Assembly (NCBI GenBank): GCA_009599575.1
Contig: VWND01000015.1
Coordinates: 186,001 to 250,000, forward strand
Direction of reading: 5' to 3'
Length of the DNA stretch: 64,000 nt
Source of the DNA: Blumeriella jaapii
Taxonomy: Eukaryota; Ascomycota; Leotiomycetes; Helotiales; Drepanopezizaceae
The position numbers and the translations under genes are program-made. Positions 49,021 to 59,417 of this stretch are shown here, piece by piece (positions within the stretch are counted from its first letter, which is position 1; every line of letters starts with the position of its first letter). The notes under the pieces were generated by a model. That model was not told the origin of the DNA. It was given only the letters and a program-made list of their open reading frames with translations, and searched no databases.

Positions 49021-50476
49021 ATGGCGATGGCAGACTCTCGCTACGCCCCTGCGGCGTACTCGAAATCCAAGATGCCCTTCTCGTGGCCCTCGCTCCCGAA
49101 TCCCATCCCGAGAAGATATCGCCGCAAGATTCGCTCCAATTTCCGGGCGGCGCAGTCCCCGGCCTCGGCCATCGCCGCGATCGAGACCTCCTTCAACCCG
49201 GCAGACTCGATCAAGGCGCTCAGAACACATCGATGGTCATACTACGATGCGAAGTACCTGGTCCTGATCATCATCAGCATCTTCTCGCTGTCCATCAGTC
49301 AAGCGCCGGGGCCGTTGGTGAAGACGGGCGCATCCGCGCTGCTGATGCTGGCTCTGCTCATGCCCGTAACGAGACAGTTCTTCCTGCCGGTGCTCCCCAT
49401 CCTCACCTGGTTACTCTTCTTTTTCAATGCTAGGTATGCCACATTCTCGCCTCGTTCCCTGTGACCAGGTCTCGCGCGCGCGCCCTAGAGAGGGATCTGC
49501 GGTGATGCGACGGCAGAATCTCCCGCTCCATGCTCCCGCTTGCGAAAGCTGACGGCCAACAACCAGATTTATTCCCGCAGAATACCGCCCCCACATTTGG
49601 GTGAAGGTCTTGCCTGCGCTCGAAAACATCTTTTATGGTGCCAACATCAGCAACATCCTCTCGGCTCACAAGTACGTGGTGCTCGACGTCCTCGCCTGGG
49701 TGCCCTACGGACTGTTGCATTTTGGGGGGCCCTTCTTTTGGGCAGCTTTGATGTTCTTCTTTTCCGCTCCTGGGACGCTGCCCGTCTTTGCGCAAACCTT
49801 CGGATACATGAACATCGCCGGCGTGGCCATCCAGCTCATCTTCCCCTGCTCGCCGCCGTGGTACGAGAACATGTACGGCCTGGCACCCGCCAACTACTCT
49901 ATGGAGGGTTCGCCTGCCGGGTTGGCGCGAATCGACAAACTCCTGGGTATTGATATGTATACCTCCAACTTCACCGCATCGCCCCTGGTCTTTGGGGCAT
50001 TCCCTTCATTGCATTCCGGTAATGCGGTGTTGGAAGCTTTATTCATGAGCCACTGCTTTCCCAAGCTGCGGCCTCTGGTCATCACCTACGCGATGTGGAT
50101 GTGGTGGGCGACGATGTATCTCTCGCATCACTATGCCGTGGATCTGGTCGGAGGTGGGCTCATTGCCGCCATCGCATTCTACATTGCGAGAAGCAACTTC
50201 TTGCCCCGAGTGCAGATGGACAAGGCTTGGAGATTTGACTATGACTACGTGGAGAAGGGAGATTCGCCCAGGGGAGGAGCGTACGAGTACGGTCTTTCGG
50301 TCCTGGATCGGGACGATTTCCATAACGACAGCAGCGATGAGTGGACCGTCGGATCCTCCTCGTCCGTGTCATCGGGGTCACGAAGTCCTGTTGACGAGAG
50401 CCAGTCCTCGTGGGAAGGCGAAACTCTTGCATCCCAAGCGTCAGATACAGAGCTCAATGATGTCGTCGTCGGCTAA
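49021..50476 (+). CDS. AUR1: Inositol phosphorylceramide synthase catalytic subunit (AUR1)
   Basis: Aur1 transfers phosphoinositol from phosphatidylinositol to ceramide in the Golgi, an essential fungal sphingolipid step and the target of aureobasidin A. Two exons, 49021-49433 and 49567-50476, with a 133-bp intron (gtatgc...aaccag), give 440 aa. Several transmembrane segments are visible, for example YLVLIIISIFSLSIS and LLMLALLMPV. The PAP2-like catalytic blocks are FGAFPSLHSGNA (about residues 318-330) and SHHYAVDLVGGG (about 365-376), with their His and Asp residues intact. A conserved loop FPCSPPWYENMYGLAPANYS precedes them. The C-terminal 80 residues are acidic and Ser-rich. The ATG is followed by a second ATG two codons later, so the start is ambiguous by two residues. 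The gene has the usual family length. Confidence 0.97.
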
Positions 50477-51606
50477 TCACGAACCCGGTCAGACACATCG
50501 CAATCCAATTCCCCACTCGACATCGCCCTTGGTCGAGATCTCCATCTCATGATTTGACGGCGTCATGTTTCAGCGTACAGCATATGAGCGACTTTGCGCG
50601 CCAAATTTTAATTGCCCCTCGACCTTTCATGCTTCTCTGGACCTCTCGACACTCCCGAACTGTATATACACCTCTCCTCATCACGTCCGAGAGGTTCCAG
50701 GAGATCTGGATCGCCGGGAGCCTTCATACATATTAATGATAATTCGGCTACCATCAACATCGACCGCCACTGTCGATTTGCACTGAACTCGACATGGATG
50801 CTCTAGCATTTTCACTTCTACTTTCTTCTCCGCTCTCCACGCTTTCAGTAGTGAGAGAGGGGATCTTTTTGGACCTCTGCGTCACAGAGAACCACCATCG
50901 CTAGAGTTACCGCCATCCATCTTTCATTGGGGAGATTCGTTGAGAGGGTGTGCTGGGCTCGCCTTGTGTATGATTCCTACCTGCCAGCTCCATTCTGGAC
51001 TCTGTGGCGGGAAATAGACCTTCGTTGAACATAGAATCCTAGGAGGAAGCTCCAGCGGTTTTGGGTAATGGGATGGACCCCCGAGCAGGGTTGAAACTGT
51101 CGCTACAGACTTAGGTGTCTGGTGTATCATGTGGTCATGCTCCGAGGAGATGCATCAAGGCCATGTGGGTGGGGGGGGGGGGTCAAGCGGGCAGAGGAGG
51201 CTCGTGAAAACAGAGACGGGGCCAGAGCGGTCTCGCGATGAAGAGCAAGACGCTACAGGCTCTTCAGCTGCGCTGAGCTTGAGGATGGAAAGCAGCGTGA
51301 CAAATGAAAACTACTTCACCCCGCTGCCCTTTTTTTCCTTCTTTTTTCTCTTTCTTCTTTGAAACCCCCACAGTGCCTGCTGACTTGCCTTTGAAGAGGG
51401 TACATTACGTCCTTAGACCCACGGTCGGGCTCTGGGCCGGCGGTGCTCCGGCTGCCAGCTGCCGGCTGCGTTGGCATTTTTGCGCCGTTGTCGCAGGTCT
51501 CACGTTTTTGCTGTGCAGTGGTGTATGTACTGTATTGTATTATACTGTACGGCATTGTACGGCATTGTAGTGGCGGAAGCGACGAAAGTCTTGCATGGGT
51601 GGGTGG

Positions 51607-51674
51607 GTGAGTGAGTGAGTGAGTGAGTGAGTGAGTGAGTGAGTGAGTGAGTGAGTGAGTGAGTGAGTGAGTGA
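51607..51674. repeat. GTGA microsatellite, 17 units
   Basis: Perfect tandem GTGA, 68 bp, then drifting to AGGTA/AAGTACCTA words up to about 51,870. Confidence 0.9.
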
Positions 51675-51914
51675 ATGAGTAGGTAAATAGGTAGGTAAGT
51701 ACCTAAGTGAGTAAACAAGTAGCTAGCTGGCTAGCTGGCTGGTTGGCTGGTTTGAATCATCAGTACATACACACTTTAACGTACAGCACAGCACAGCACA
51801 CACTTTAACGTACAATACAGTAAGTAAGTAAGTACCTAGGTAAGTAAGTACCTAGTAAGTACCTAGTAAGTACAGTCACCCAAAAGCCATTTATCCGCAC
51901 GCCTTTTTGGCGGA

Positions 51915-51973
51915 GCAAGCAAGCAAGGAAGGAAGCAAGCAAGCAAGGAAGGAAGGAAGGAATGAAGGAAGGA
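51915..51973. repeat. AAGC/AAGG microsatellite
   Basis: Interleaved AAGC and AAGG tetranucleotides, strongly purine-biased on the + strand. Confidence 0.85.
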
Positions 51974-52278
51974 GGCCCGCCCATTGCGGTGCAGGTGAAT
52001 GGATGTTTGAGTTGGGTGTTGAGAAATCTACCGTTGGTGGAGGCGCATGCGGCGAGTCTTGGTGGTTGTGGATGTGGTTGTGGATGAGGTTGGGGTTGTG
52101 GTTGGGGTTGGGAAGAGCTTCGGAATATATATGTGTGTGTATGTGTGTGTGTGTGTGTGAGGGGGGGGGGAGGGGGGGGGGGATATGCTGTGAATTTAGA
52201 TAGGGTTGGAGAAAGGTTTTGCCGTGGGCGGAGGGGCTTGTTGTATGTACTGTATGTACTGTGCTGTACTGTTTGTGG

Positions 52279-52320
52279 TGTGATGTGATGTGATGTGATG
52301 TGATGTGATGTGATGTGATG
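52279..52320. repeat. GTGAT pentanucleotide repeat
   Basis: About eight perfect GTGAT units. Confidence 0.88.
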
Positions 52321-52738
52321 GGTGCGTGGCATGATGCTGTGAGTGGGTTTGGGGGAGGGCGAGAGACTGTGTACCTTACCATGGCTTGGGTTGAGGAGAG
52401 ATGTAAAACACGTGTACGTATCCCAACATGTTGTGGGTAGATAGATAGATAGATAGATCACCGAGAGCTTTGGAACCAACTACTCACTCGATGAGCTAGC
52501 TCCCCAGGGCAGGTAGAGCTCTGGCTGTGCGGAAAGTGGGTGGTTGTTTACGTCTAGCATGTGTACCTATATGTGTTATGGATGTACAGTATATACATAC
52601 CTATTGTATGTAACATCTGTAAATGACCGAGCGAACGAACATCAGGCCCATTTGCGTGTGATGGATACAACGGGGCCATCTATGTCTGCGGTCGTCGGAT
52701 TCACAATCAACGAATGAAAGCTCCCTCGAGGTCTGCAG

Positions 52739-52765
52739 AGATAGATAGATAGATAGATAGATAGG
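52739..52765. repeat. AGAT microsatellite
   Basis: Six to seven AGAT units; a shorter run of the same unit is at 52,440-52,458. Confidence 0.85.
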
Positions 52766-52786
52766 CGAGTATTGATTTCCATCCAT

Positions 52787-52789
<3 letters not shown>

Positions 52790-52822
<33 letters not shown>
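52790..52822. repeat. CT dinucleotide repeat
   Basis: About 16 CT units followed by CCTACCTA words. Confidence 0.9.
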
Positions 52823-52827
<5 letters not shown>

Positions 52828-52915
52828 CCTACCTACCTAGCTACCTTCCGTTTCCCCCGGTTTTCGTAGGAACGAAGGCGTTGTTTTCATTCGGCTTTTG
52901 TTCGCACCCACACTC

Positions 52916-52949
52916 CATACATACATACATACATACATACATACATACA
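52916..52949. repeat. CATA microsatellite
   Basis: About eight perfect CATA/ATAC units. Confidence 0.9.
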
Positions 52950-52961
52950 ACATAGTACCTC

Positions 52962-53049
52962 AGAGAGACAGAGAGACAGAGAGACAGAGAGACAGAGAGA
53001 CAGAGAGACAGAGAGACAGAGAGACAGAAAGACAGAGAGACAGAAAGAA
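52962..53049. repeat. GAGAGACA 8-bp repeat
   Basis: About ten units of GAGAGACA, with late units changed to GAAAGACA. Confidence 0.88.
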
Positions 53050-53152
53050 AGGAAACTGTAAATTGGCCATGTCTAAGAAAGTTGTCCATCTGTAGCGTGG
53101 TTTTGCCGTTTTATGTGCCTGAGTTTCAAGCAAGTCATTTCCCGCAAAGAAA

Positions 53153-53450
53153 CGTGGATTGATTACATGCTTGTTTGATTCGAATGCTTTAAATGCTCGT
53201 TTACAAAGCTATAATGGGTTGCTAACACTTCTGTCAGATAGAAACTGGAAAAGATACGTGGATTAATTAAATAGTTATTTGGTTTAAATGCTTCTGAATG
53301 CTCGCTTACAGAGCTATAATAATAGCTAACACTTCTGTCAGATGAAACTGGAAAAGATATATGGATTGATTACATGCTTGTTTGATTTGAATGCTCGTTT
53401 TCAGAGCTATAATAGTAGCTAACACTTCTGTTAGATAGAAACTCGGCTAT
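53153..53450. repeat. 104-bp minisatellite, three copies
   Basis: Three AT-rich tandem copies start at 53,153, 53,257 and 53,360 (spacing 104 and 103 bp). Each begins GTGGATT or ATGGATT and contains GAGCTATAAT or close variants and GCTAACACTTCTGTCAGAT. No coding content. It ends about 150 bp before the 3' end of HOP2. Confidence 0.85.
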
Positions 53451-53606
53451 CTTAGCGAGCATTTCTTCCCTCTTTCATCCACCCCTACACGTATATAGCA
53501 AAATCGTTCCCCAGATATCCGTAGCATACCCACATCATCGCAACAACCACAGCCCCCCCCATGTCAAATCACAGCACGGCAAACCCGTCGACCCCAGCAG
53601 CTAGGA

Positions 53607-54752
53607 TCAGTAAGTATCCTCCTCAATGCCCGCCTTGTCCCAGATCTCCTCCCGCGTCATGCCCTCCCTCAGCTGCGCCTCGATCGCCTCGTAGGCCCTC
53701 TTCCGCGCCGTCCTCTTCGCGCCCCAGTACGCCATCTCCTTCTCCACCCTCGCCACCTCCTCCGTCGTAACCGTCTTGACGGCGCCCTGCTGGAACGCCA
53801 GCAGCCTCTCCTGCTTGGCCGCGTTCTCTCCCCGCATGCGTTCCACGGCGGCAGCGAGGTCGACGGTGGTAGGCGCCGTGCGCAGGGCGTCGAGCTTGGC
53901 TTTGAGGCTCTTGACCGAGGCTTTGACGCCTGGCATGCGTTCGCGCAGGGCGGAGATGGTCGCGTCCATGGCGGCGAGCTCTTCGGGGGATGCGGAGTCG
54001 GCGGGGTCCTTGGGGTGTGGCGCCCTGTCAGAGAGGTTCCAGCTCGCAGGGCGGGCGGAAGAGTGGCGTGCTTACCTGGATGGACCAGAAGACCCATTGG
54101 CCTCCAGTGCCGCTCTTGGTGGCTTTGCCCCTGATCTGCCCGCTCTGCTCCATGTCCTTGAGCAGCTTGTCGGCGACGGTCTTGGTGACCTGCATACGCC
54201 CGTTAGTGCGGCACCCAGGCAGCGACGCGCTGAGACTGATGCCACTCGAAGAGGGAGGGTATAACAGCGTACCTTCCCATGCAGATTGGCACTGACTTCC
54301 GTCGCGCTGTACGGCCGATTCTCCCTCTTCAGGTACGTCCGAATCAGCTCCATAGCCTCCTCTCCATTCACAGGCTTGACCTTCTCCTTGCCATCACCCT
54401 TTCCCGCAGCACCTCCACCTCCACCGCCGCCTCCACCACCGACACTCTTGCCCTCGGCGACCTTCGCCTTCGCCTTCACCGGCTTGCTCGCAGCGGCATC
54501 TGCATCCCATTCGGAGTCCTCATCGTCCTTCTGGTTCGAGTCCTTGCGAACGGCTTTCTTCTTTGGCTTCGCTTCCTCGTCCTCGACCTTCTCCTTCTCC
54601 TTCTTGGGCGCCTTGGGCTTCGCGACTTTCGGCTTGTCGGACTTGGCTTTCTCGACCTTGGCCTTCTCGGTTCTGGGCTTGAGGACGGCGGGGAGGTCGG
54701 TGGACGTCGTGGACGCCGCGTCGTCGTCGGCTTTTGGCTTGCGGGGGGCCAT
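53607..54752 (-). CDS. HOP2: Meiotic homologous-pairing protein Hop2 (TBPIP family)
   Basis: Hop2 works with Mnd1 to help Dmc1/Rad51 pair homologous chromosomes in meiosis. Three exons, 54752-54273, 54189-54076 and 54008-53607, with introns of 83 and 67 bp, give 331 aa. Residues about 131-198 are the winged-helix domain (AMELIRTYLKRENRPYSATE, then VTKTVADKLLKDMEQSGQI and GGQWVFWSIQ), split by both introns. The C-terminal 130 residues are a leucine-heptad coiled coil (ALRERMPGVKASVKSLKAKL) ending in a short basic-acidic tail. The first about 130 residues are a low-complexity Lys/Ala/Pro/Asp extension with a run of ten glycines; the family in yeast and animals usually starts close to the winged helix. 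The extension may be a genuine fungal feature or mean translation begins elsewhere, but no nearer ATG fits. Confidence 0.9.
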
Positions 54753-55100
54753 GGTAGGGGCTGTTGCTATCTAGGATCGAGGAGAAGTCTAGGAGCAATG
54801 AAGTGGGAATGATAGATAATCACGAGTGAAGATGAGGAATGTGCGAGTTGAGCCAAGAAAGGCAAGAGCGAAGAGTGGGGACATGTTTGGTGTGTCACGT
54901 GCAGACAGGCCAAGCTTCGAAACAGGACATGGAAGAAACGCGTTCGGGTATCATTGCTCCTCGGGAGTGTTTATCTACGTGGCAGTAGTCGTTTCTAATC
55001 AAGAAAATGTAACAGATACCCACGCCAGTTATGCTCGCTGCGTCATCAAAGCCATGTTGGCACCGAACGCCTGCGCCTGAAATATCCGTGCTTTGGTGAA
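54753..55100. other. HOP2 promoter / SKT5 3' flank
   Basis: 348 bp between two same-strand genes. No gene is supported. Confidence 0.5.
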
Positions 55101-57983
55101 TCACATGAGAACCTATCAACGTTAGTATGGAGACGCGGAAAGAATGAAGTAAAAAGAGGCTGTCAACGTACACATTCGCTCTGTTCCTTCTGGACGGGGA
55201 TACCCATCGCCTCGAATGTCGCGGGTCCCGTCTTCTTAGGTCCGGTCGACGGCGCACTGGAGCCTTGTGGACCCGATGAAGGCGCTGCGGAAGGTGCAAT
55301 TGATGGCGGTCTCGAATCGACCCTCTGCTGTTGCGGCGGAGGACGTTGAGACGCCCGTCCAGAGTTCTGCGAATCAGGACGCTCTTGTTGGCTTTGGTTG
55401 TAGACTGGGCCTTGCGAGCTCAGCACAGAAGTTGGGTTCCCCATGCCACCAGACATCACAGGCGCAGACTGCATGGTTGGGAGACGTTCTGGTCGCTGCC
55501 ATTGGTTCTGAGCTACATCTCGTCGTGGGATCTGTTGCGCTACCTCTCGCCGTGGAATTTGTTGCGAAGGGGGTCTCCCGCCGTATGGGCTAGGAGAGTA
55601 GTTGGACCTGTTCGGGGGCGAGTTCATGTTTTGTTGTGCGAAGTGGCTCGGGCTTTGGCTTGAGTTGAAGTCCATCGGCCGGCCCATGTCAACCTGAGAA
55701 TGAGTCGGTGCCTGGCTAGGATAGCCTGGAGACGAGATCTGGTTGCCTCCTGGTGGCGGTCCACCTCGACCAGACGGCTGAATAGGATGCTGAGGCATGT
55801 TGCCCATGACCGTGGCGGGTCGCATGGGCCCAGTTGCTGGTCTAAGACCCGGACCGGCGTGATCGGTAGCTGTGTGGGCGAGGGGCCGAATACCAAACGC
55901 TGAGATTGGTCTATCAGCAACAGGTCCTCCGCTAGAATTTGGTCGCAGTCCTGCACTGGGGCGATATGCAGCCACATGCGACATCTCGTCTTCCGGATAT
56001 GGAGCTGTCGATACCGGTCTCGCGGTTTCGGTTTTGACGGGACGCAGTGGTGCAACTGTCCCGTACACGTTCCTCAAGTCGGGCACATCTGTGCCCTCTT
56101 CGTCCATTGCCGGCATCGGAGCAGGTTTGGGGTGGAACCTATCAGGCTGGACTCCTCGCTGAGAGCCGTACTGGGATTTGATTTTCGAGATCGCAACTTG
56201 CTCGTGATCCTTTTTCGTCAAAGCACCGTTCTTCCTGATGCTGTCGATTCTGCCCAAGGCGTCTTTGTTGCCGTGCTCCGAAGCCATCTTGTACCACATT
56301 TCCGATTCTTGCAGATCCACGGCTACATAGACACCAATCTCGTAGAAGTATCCCATGGCAAATTCCGCAGTGGCCAATTTGGTCATAGCTGCCCGCTTGG
56401 CATATGTGAAAGCGAGCTCTTCGTTCTTCTCGAACACGCCTTCGTATCCACACAGGAACCACTTGCTGATGGCCATATCGGCTTCGTTCTCTCCTTGCCG
56501 AGCAGCGAGAGCATTGTAGTGCAACGAGAGTGCTGGCTCGAACTCACAACCCAGTTGGCAAAGCTCGTATGCCTGTGCCATCTTCAGCTGTGCCTTGGCA
56601 AACCCGAGAAAGGCCGCCTTCTCAATGAACATCTTTGCCCGATTCAAATCGAATGCTAGGAAATGTTCTGGGATGGCGATGTTTGGCAGGCCTCTGGCTA
56701 GAAGCATCCCATACACGTACGCACCCTGAGGAGCATTCTCGTCAGCAGTGTCAGCGGCAAATCGAATCAGATCCACCCCTCGTTGATAGTCCTGTGTCAT
56801 GTCGTGCTGGCCCAGCAATGTCATCATGCCCAAGCGGTAGTGTGATGCCGAATCCCCCGCCGCCACACCTTTGTAGTAGTGCTCGATCGCCTTGCGGGAA
56901 TCGTTGCCTGTTTCGTATTGCATTCCTATCCGGTACTCGGCCCTAGCATACCCCTTTTGCGCGGCGTTCTTGTATCCGAGGAATGCTTCTCTCTTATCCA
57001 CTCGGTATCCGAATTTGCCAAACTCCAGCCACATGCTCTTCATAAACTCTGCTTTCGGGTGGTGTTGGTCGGCCAAGAAGCGCACAATACTCAGCGCGTC
57101 TTCCCTCAGCCGGTGTTCGATGTTCGGGGTTCTGGGCCGAGCGATCTGGCCCTCTGGTTGGGTCCTGGCTGCATTCTGGCTTGCGACCTCGACCCACGAA
57201 AGCGCATCTTGTGCCCATGCCAACTGCATCTCCGGGTCCGCCGATTGCAGCACTGCCGTTCTTGCCCGCTCCAGCACCTCCTCCTTGTCCTCGTCCGAAA
57301 GCGGGACGTTCGGGCCCGCCTCGCGCAACTTGGGAAAGGGGCTGAACTTGGGGGCGTGCTGGGACGCCGGGCTCCGATTGTGGCCTCTGTTTAGGTTTTG
57401 GTAAGCCGACGCATTGGTGTGTTCGTAGCTTGCCGTGAACCCGGGCGCATTCGACCGGGTTGCGGGTTGTCGATTGGACCCGGTAGGTTCGAAGTGGGGA
57501 GATGGCACCGAGGAGATGGAGGAAGAAGCGCTCAAGCGATACTCCGGCACGCGCGCTTCCAGCTCCAAATGTGCCAACCCATCCTGCATGTTCGAGGGCA
57601 CCTCTGGCATCACTCTCGTCGGGGTCGGGGAAATCACCTCGGGCATGATGAAGTCGTCATTCTGGCTGGGATAGAAGGTTGCCTGCATGGGCTTCTGGTG
57701 GTAGTTCTGATCGTCCATGTTGTGTTGCTCGCGCCAACCTTGATTTGCCGCCGACGGGTGGTCATCGTACGGGGGGCGATGCGCTATGATCGAAGATTAG
57801 ATAGAGTTTGACGTGGGCAGCTGGGGGGATGGGGGGGGGGGGGACAGGACGTCGAGATGGAACGTCTTAAAAGGCATGATTGCAAGCAGACGGTGGGCAC
57901 CTACAGTACTGGTTCTGTCCCGGAGGAGGCTGGCCCTGATAGTTTCCGCGGGGGTTTGGTCTTTGCGCCGCGTAGGATGACAT
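55101..57983 (-). CDS. Chitin synthase activator, SKT5/CHS4 type (Sel1 repeats)
   Basis: These proteins activate and localise chitin synthase at the membrane. Exons 57983-57905, 57783-55172 and 55112-55101 give 900 aa. Exon 1 encodes MSSYAAQRPNPRGNYQG and is joined by a 121-bp intron (gtaggt...atcatag, with a run of 14 C in the sense strand) that keeps the frame into SHRPPYDDHPSAANQGW. Residues about 230-560 hold Sel1-like repeats (for example AEYRIGMQYETGNDSRKAIE and AEFAMGYFYEIGVYV). The C-terminal 300 residues are Pro/Gln/Ser-rich. The last exon is only 12 nt: donor gtacgt, branch tactaac, acceptor gatag, then GTT CTC ATG TGA. Together with the preceding TGT it makes a C-terminal CVLM, a farnesylation-type CAAX box known in this family. 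Without that splice the protein ends in CVR. Confidence 0.92.
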
Positions 57984-59417
57984 GACAAAGGGTATGTTTT
58001 GGGTTGTCGACGAGCTGGGGGGGGGGGGGGGGGGGAGTGCAGATGCGAAGCAGAAGGTGAGGGGGATGAGGGGGAGGAGGGGAGGAGCAGGAAGAGGACA
58101 AAGAAGTTTGAAGAGGACGAAGAGGACGAAAAGGTTGAAGAGGACGAAGAGGTTGAAGAGGACGAAGAAGGCTTGGAGGTTGCGTTGTTCCGTGTAAAGG
58201 GGACATGGAAGCGGGTGAGGCGCAGAAGGCAAGGGCCGGCCCAAGCAGACGGGCCGGCTGTGCTGAGGGGGGAGGGAGGAGGGAAGCGGTCCAGGTCCAG
58301 ACCATCCATCTCCAGAGAGAAAACTTATACTGTACAATACCGTAGCAGAGGGCCGTCATCATCTACCTCCGTCTCATCTGTACTGTACAGTACGTCCGCA
58401 TCAGACTTCCCGCGCTCGCTGCTTGCCTCGTTATGCTTCTTTCTGTGGCGAGCTTGGGCGCGGCGTGAAAGAAGCGCATCAGGGGGGCCATCCGATGTTT
58501 CCGCCGCCATCGTGAGGTGAAGTGAGGGAAGGAAGCACAAGAAAAGCTACGGACAGTATCTGTGCAGACGGCGAGCGTGTTTGCATACATACAGTACAGT
58601 ACAGTACAGGACATGTTCCCCGGCAAGCAAATTCAGTACAGATACAGTAGGGTGCAAAAAAACATATGCACCACCGCCCCTCTCCATCCCCCCCCGAGAA
58701 GCCAAGGCAGGCTGAACACAGCCAAGATAGACTTGCTAAGATTTGATTGGATAGCCACGGGAAACATGCTAAGTTTGGTATCTTTGTTTGGTCGCTTGTG
58801 AAAGTAAACACTTACTTTACAGTACAGCGAGTAGAAAATCCCCAGCTTAGCACGTCTCCAATGCCTTACGGGAGGCCTGCGGTTGCGCAGTTCACTGCCC
58901 CTTTCAGACATCCAATATTATCATCATGAAAGGAAACGTTCAAGTTTACAATTTTGTACGCCGCTTTTGAGTTGTGGTAACCGCGTTTACGAATCGTGGG
59001 ACAAGAGATGTAAGAAGATTTCACGTGACTTCAAATAGTAGATCAACGCTCAGAAGATCATTCGACAAATCGTAAATGCTATTTAAAAAAAACCTTCGAT
59101 TCGATGCATTTGAAAAGACTTCAAGCATATTGAACACTTTTATAAGGCGGCTAAACAAAACAGCATAAAATGTAGTATTTCTATGTTGGCTGAAAGGGGG
59201 TACAGACACTTTTTGCACCAAAAATATACTGTGCAGTACTACTGTAAGCTTGTTCGCCGCGGCGCCAAGGCATCTTGATTCCCATTTCAACGCTCCCAAT
59301 TCAACGCTCCCCATTCCACCCTTCTATTCCACGCTTCAATTCCACGCTTCAATTCCACCCTCCATACAGTACTGCACTGTAGCTACACTACAGTAATCCA
59401 AGCCCCCGCACCACATC
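57984..59417. promoter_or_regulatory. Divergent region between SKT5-type gene and CHL1
   Basis: 1.4 kb between divergent starts. It contains a G-run at 58,018-58,034, a purine-rich tract of GAGGACGAA units at about 58,070-58,175, repeated TACTGTAC words (58,326, 58,380-58,392, 58,589-58,607, 58,820, 59,230, 59,366) and, just before CHL1, tandem ATTCCACGCTTCA-like words at about 59,325-59,360. No gene is supported. Confidence 0.5.
58070..58175. repeat. Purine-rich GAGGACGAA repeat in SKT5-type upstream region
   Basis: Degenerate 9- to 15-bp units (gaagaggacgaagagg) give about 100 bp that are almost purely purine on the + strand. It translates as acidic repeats on + and CTTCTTCGTCCTC on -, but no supported gene uses it; it would be 5' leader or promoter of the SKT5-type gene. 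Confidence 0.7.

Larger units (their letters stand above)
50477..53606. other. Intergenic region with dense microsatellites
   Basis: No gene is supported in 3.1 kb. From about 51.5 kb it is a patchwork of simple repeats (listed separately), G-runs at 51,170-51,182 and 52,160-52,183, and a 104-bp minisatellite. TACTGTAC words recur near 51,530, 52,245 and 52,585. Confidence 0.6.

Noticed and set aside
51805..52479. 224-codon minus-strand frame with His/Pro/Thr repeats
   Set aside because: It is a translation of the microsatellite cluster.
51597..53450. Short tandem arrays considered as a CRISPR
   Set aside because: No spacer structure; the organism is a fungus; these are microsatellites and a minisatellite.
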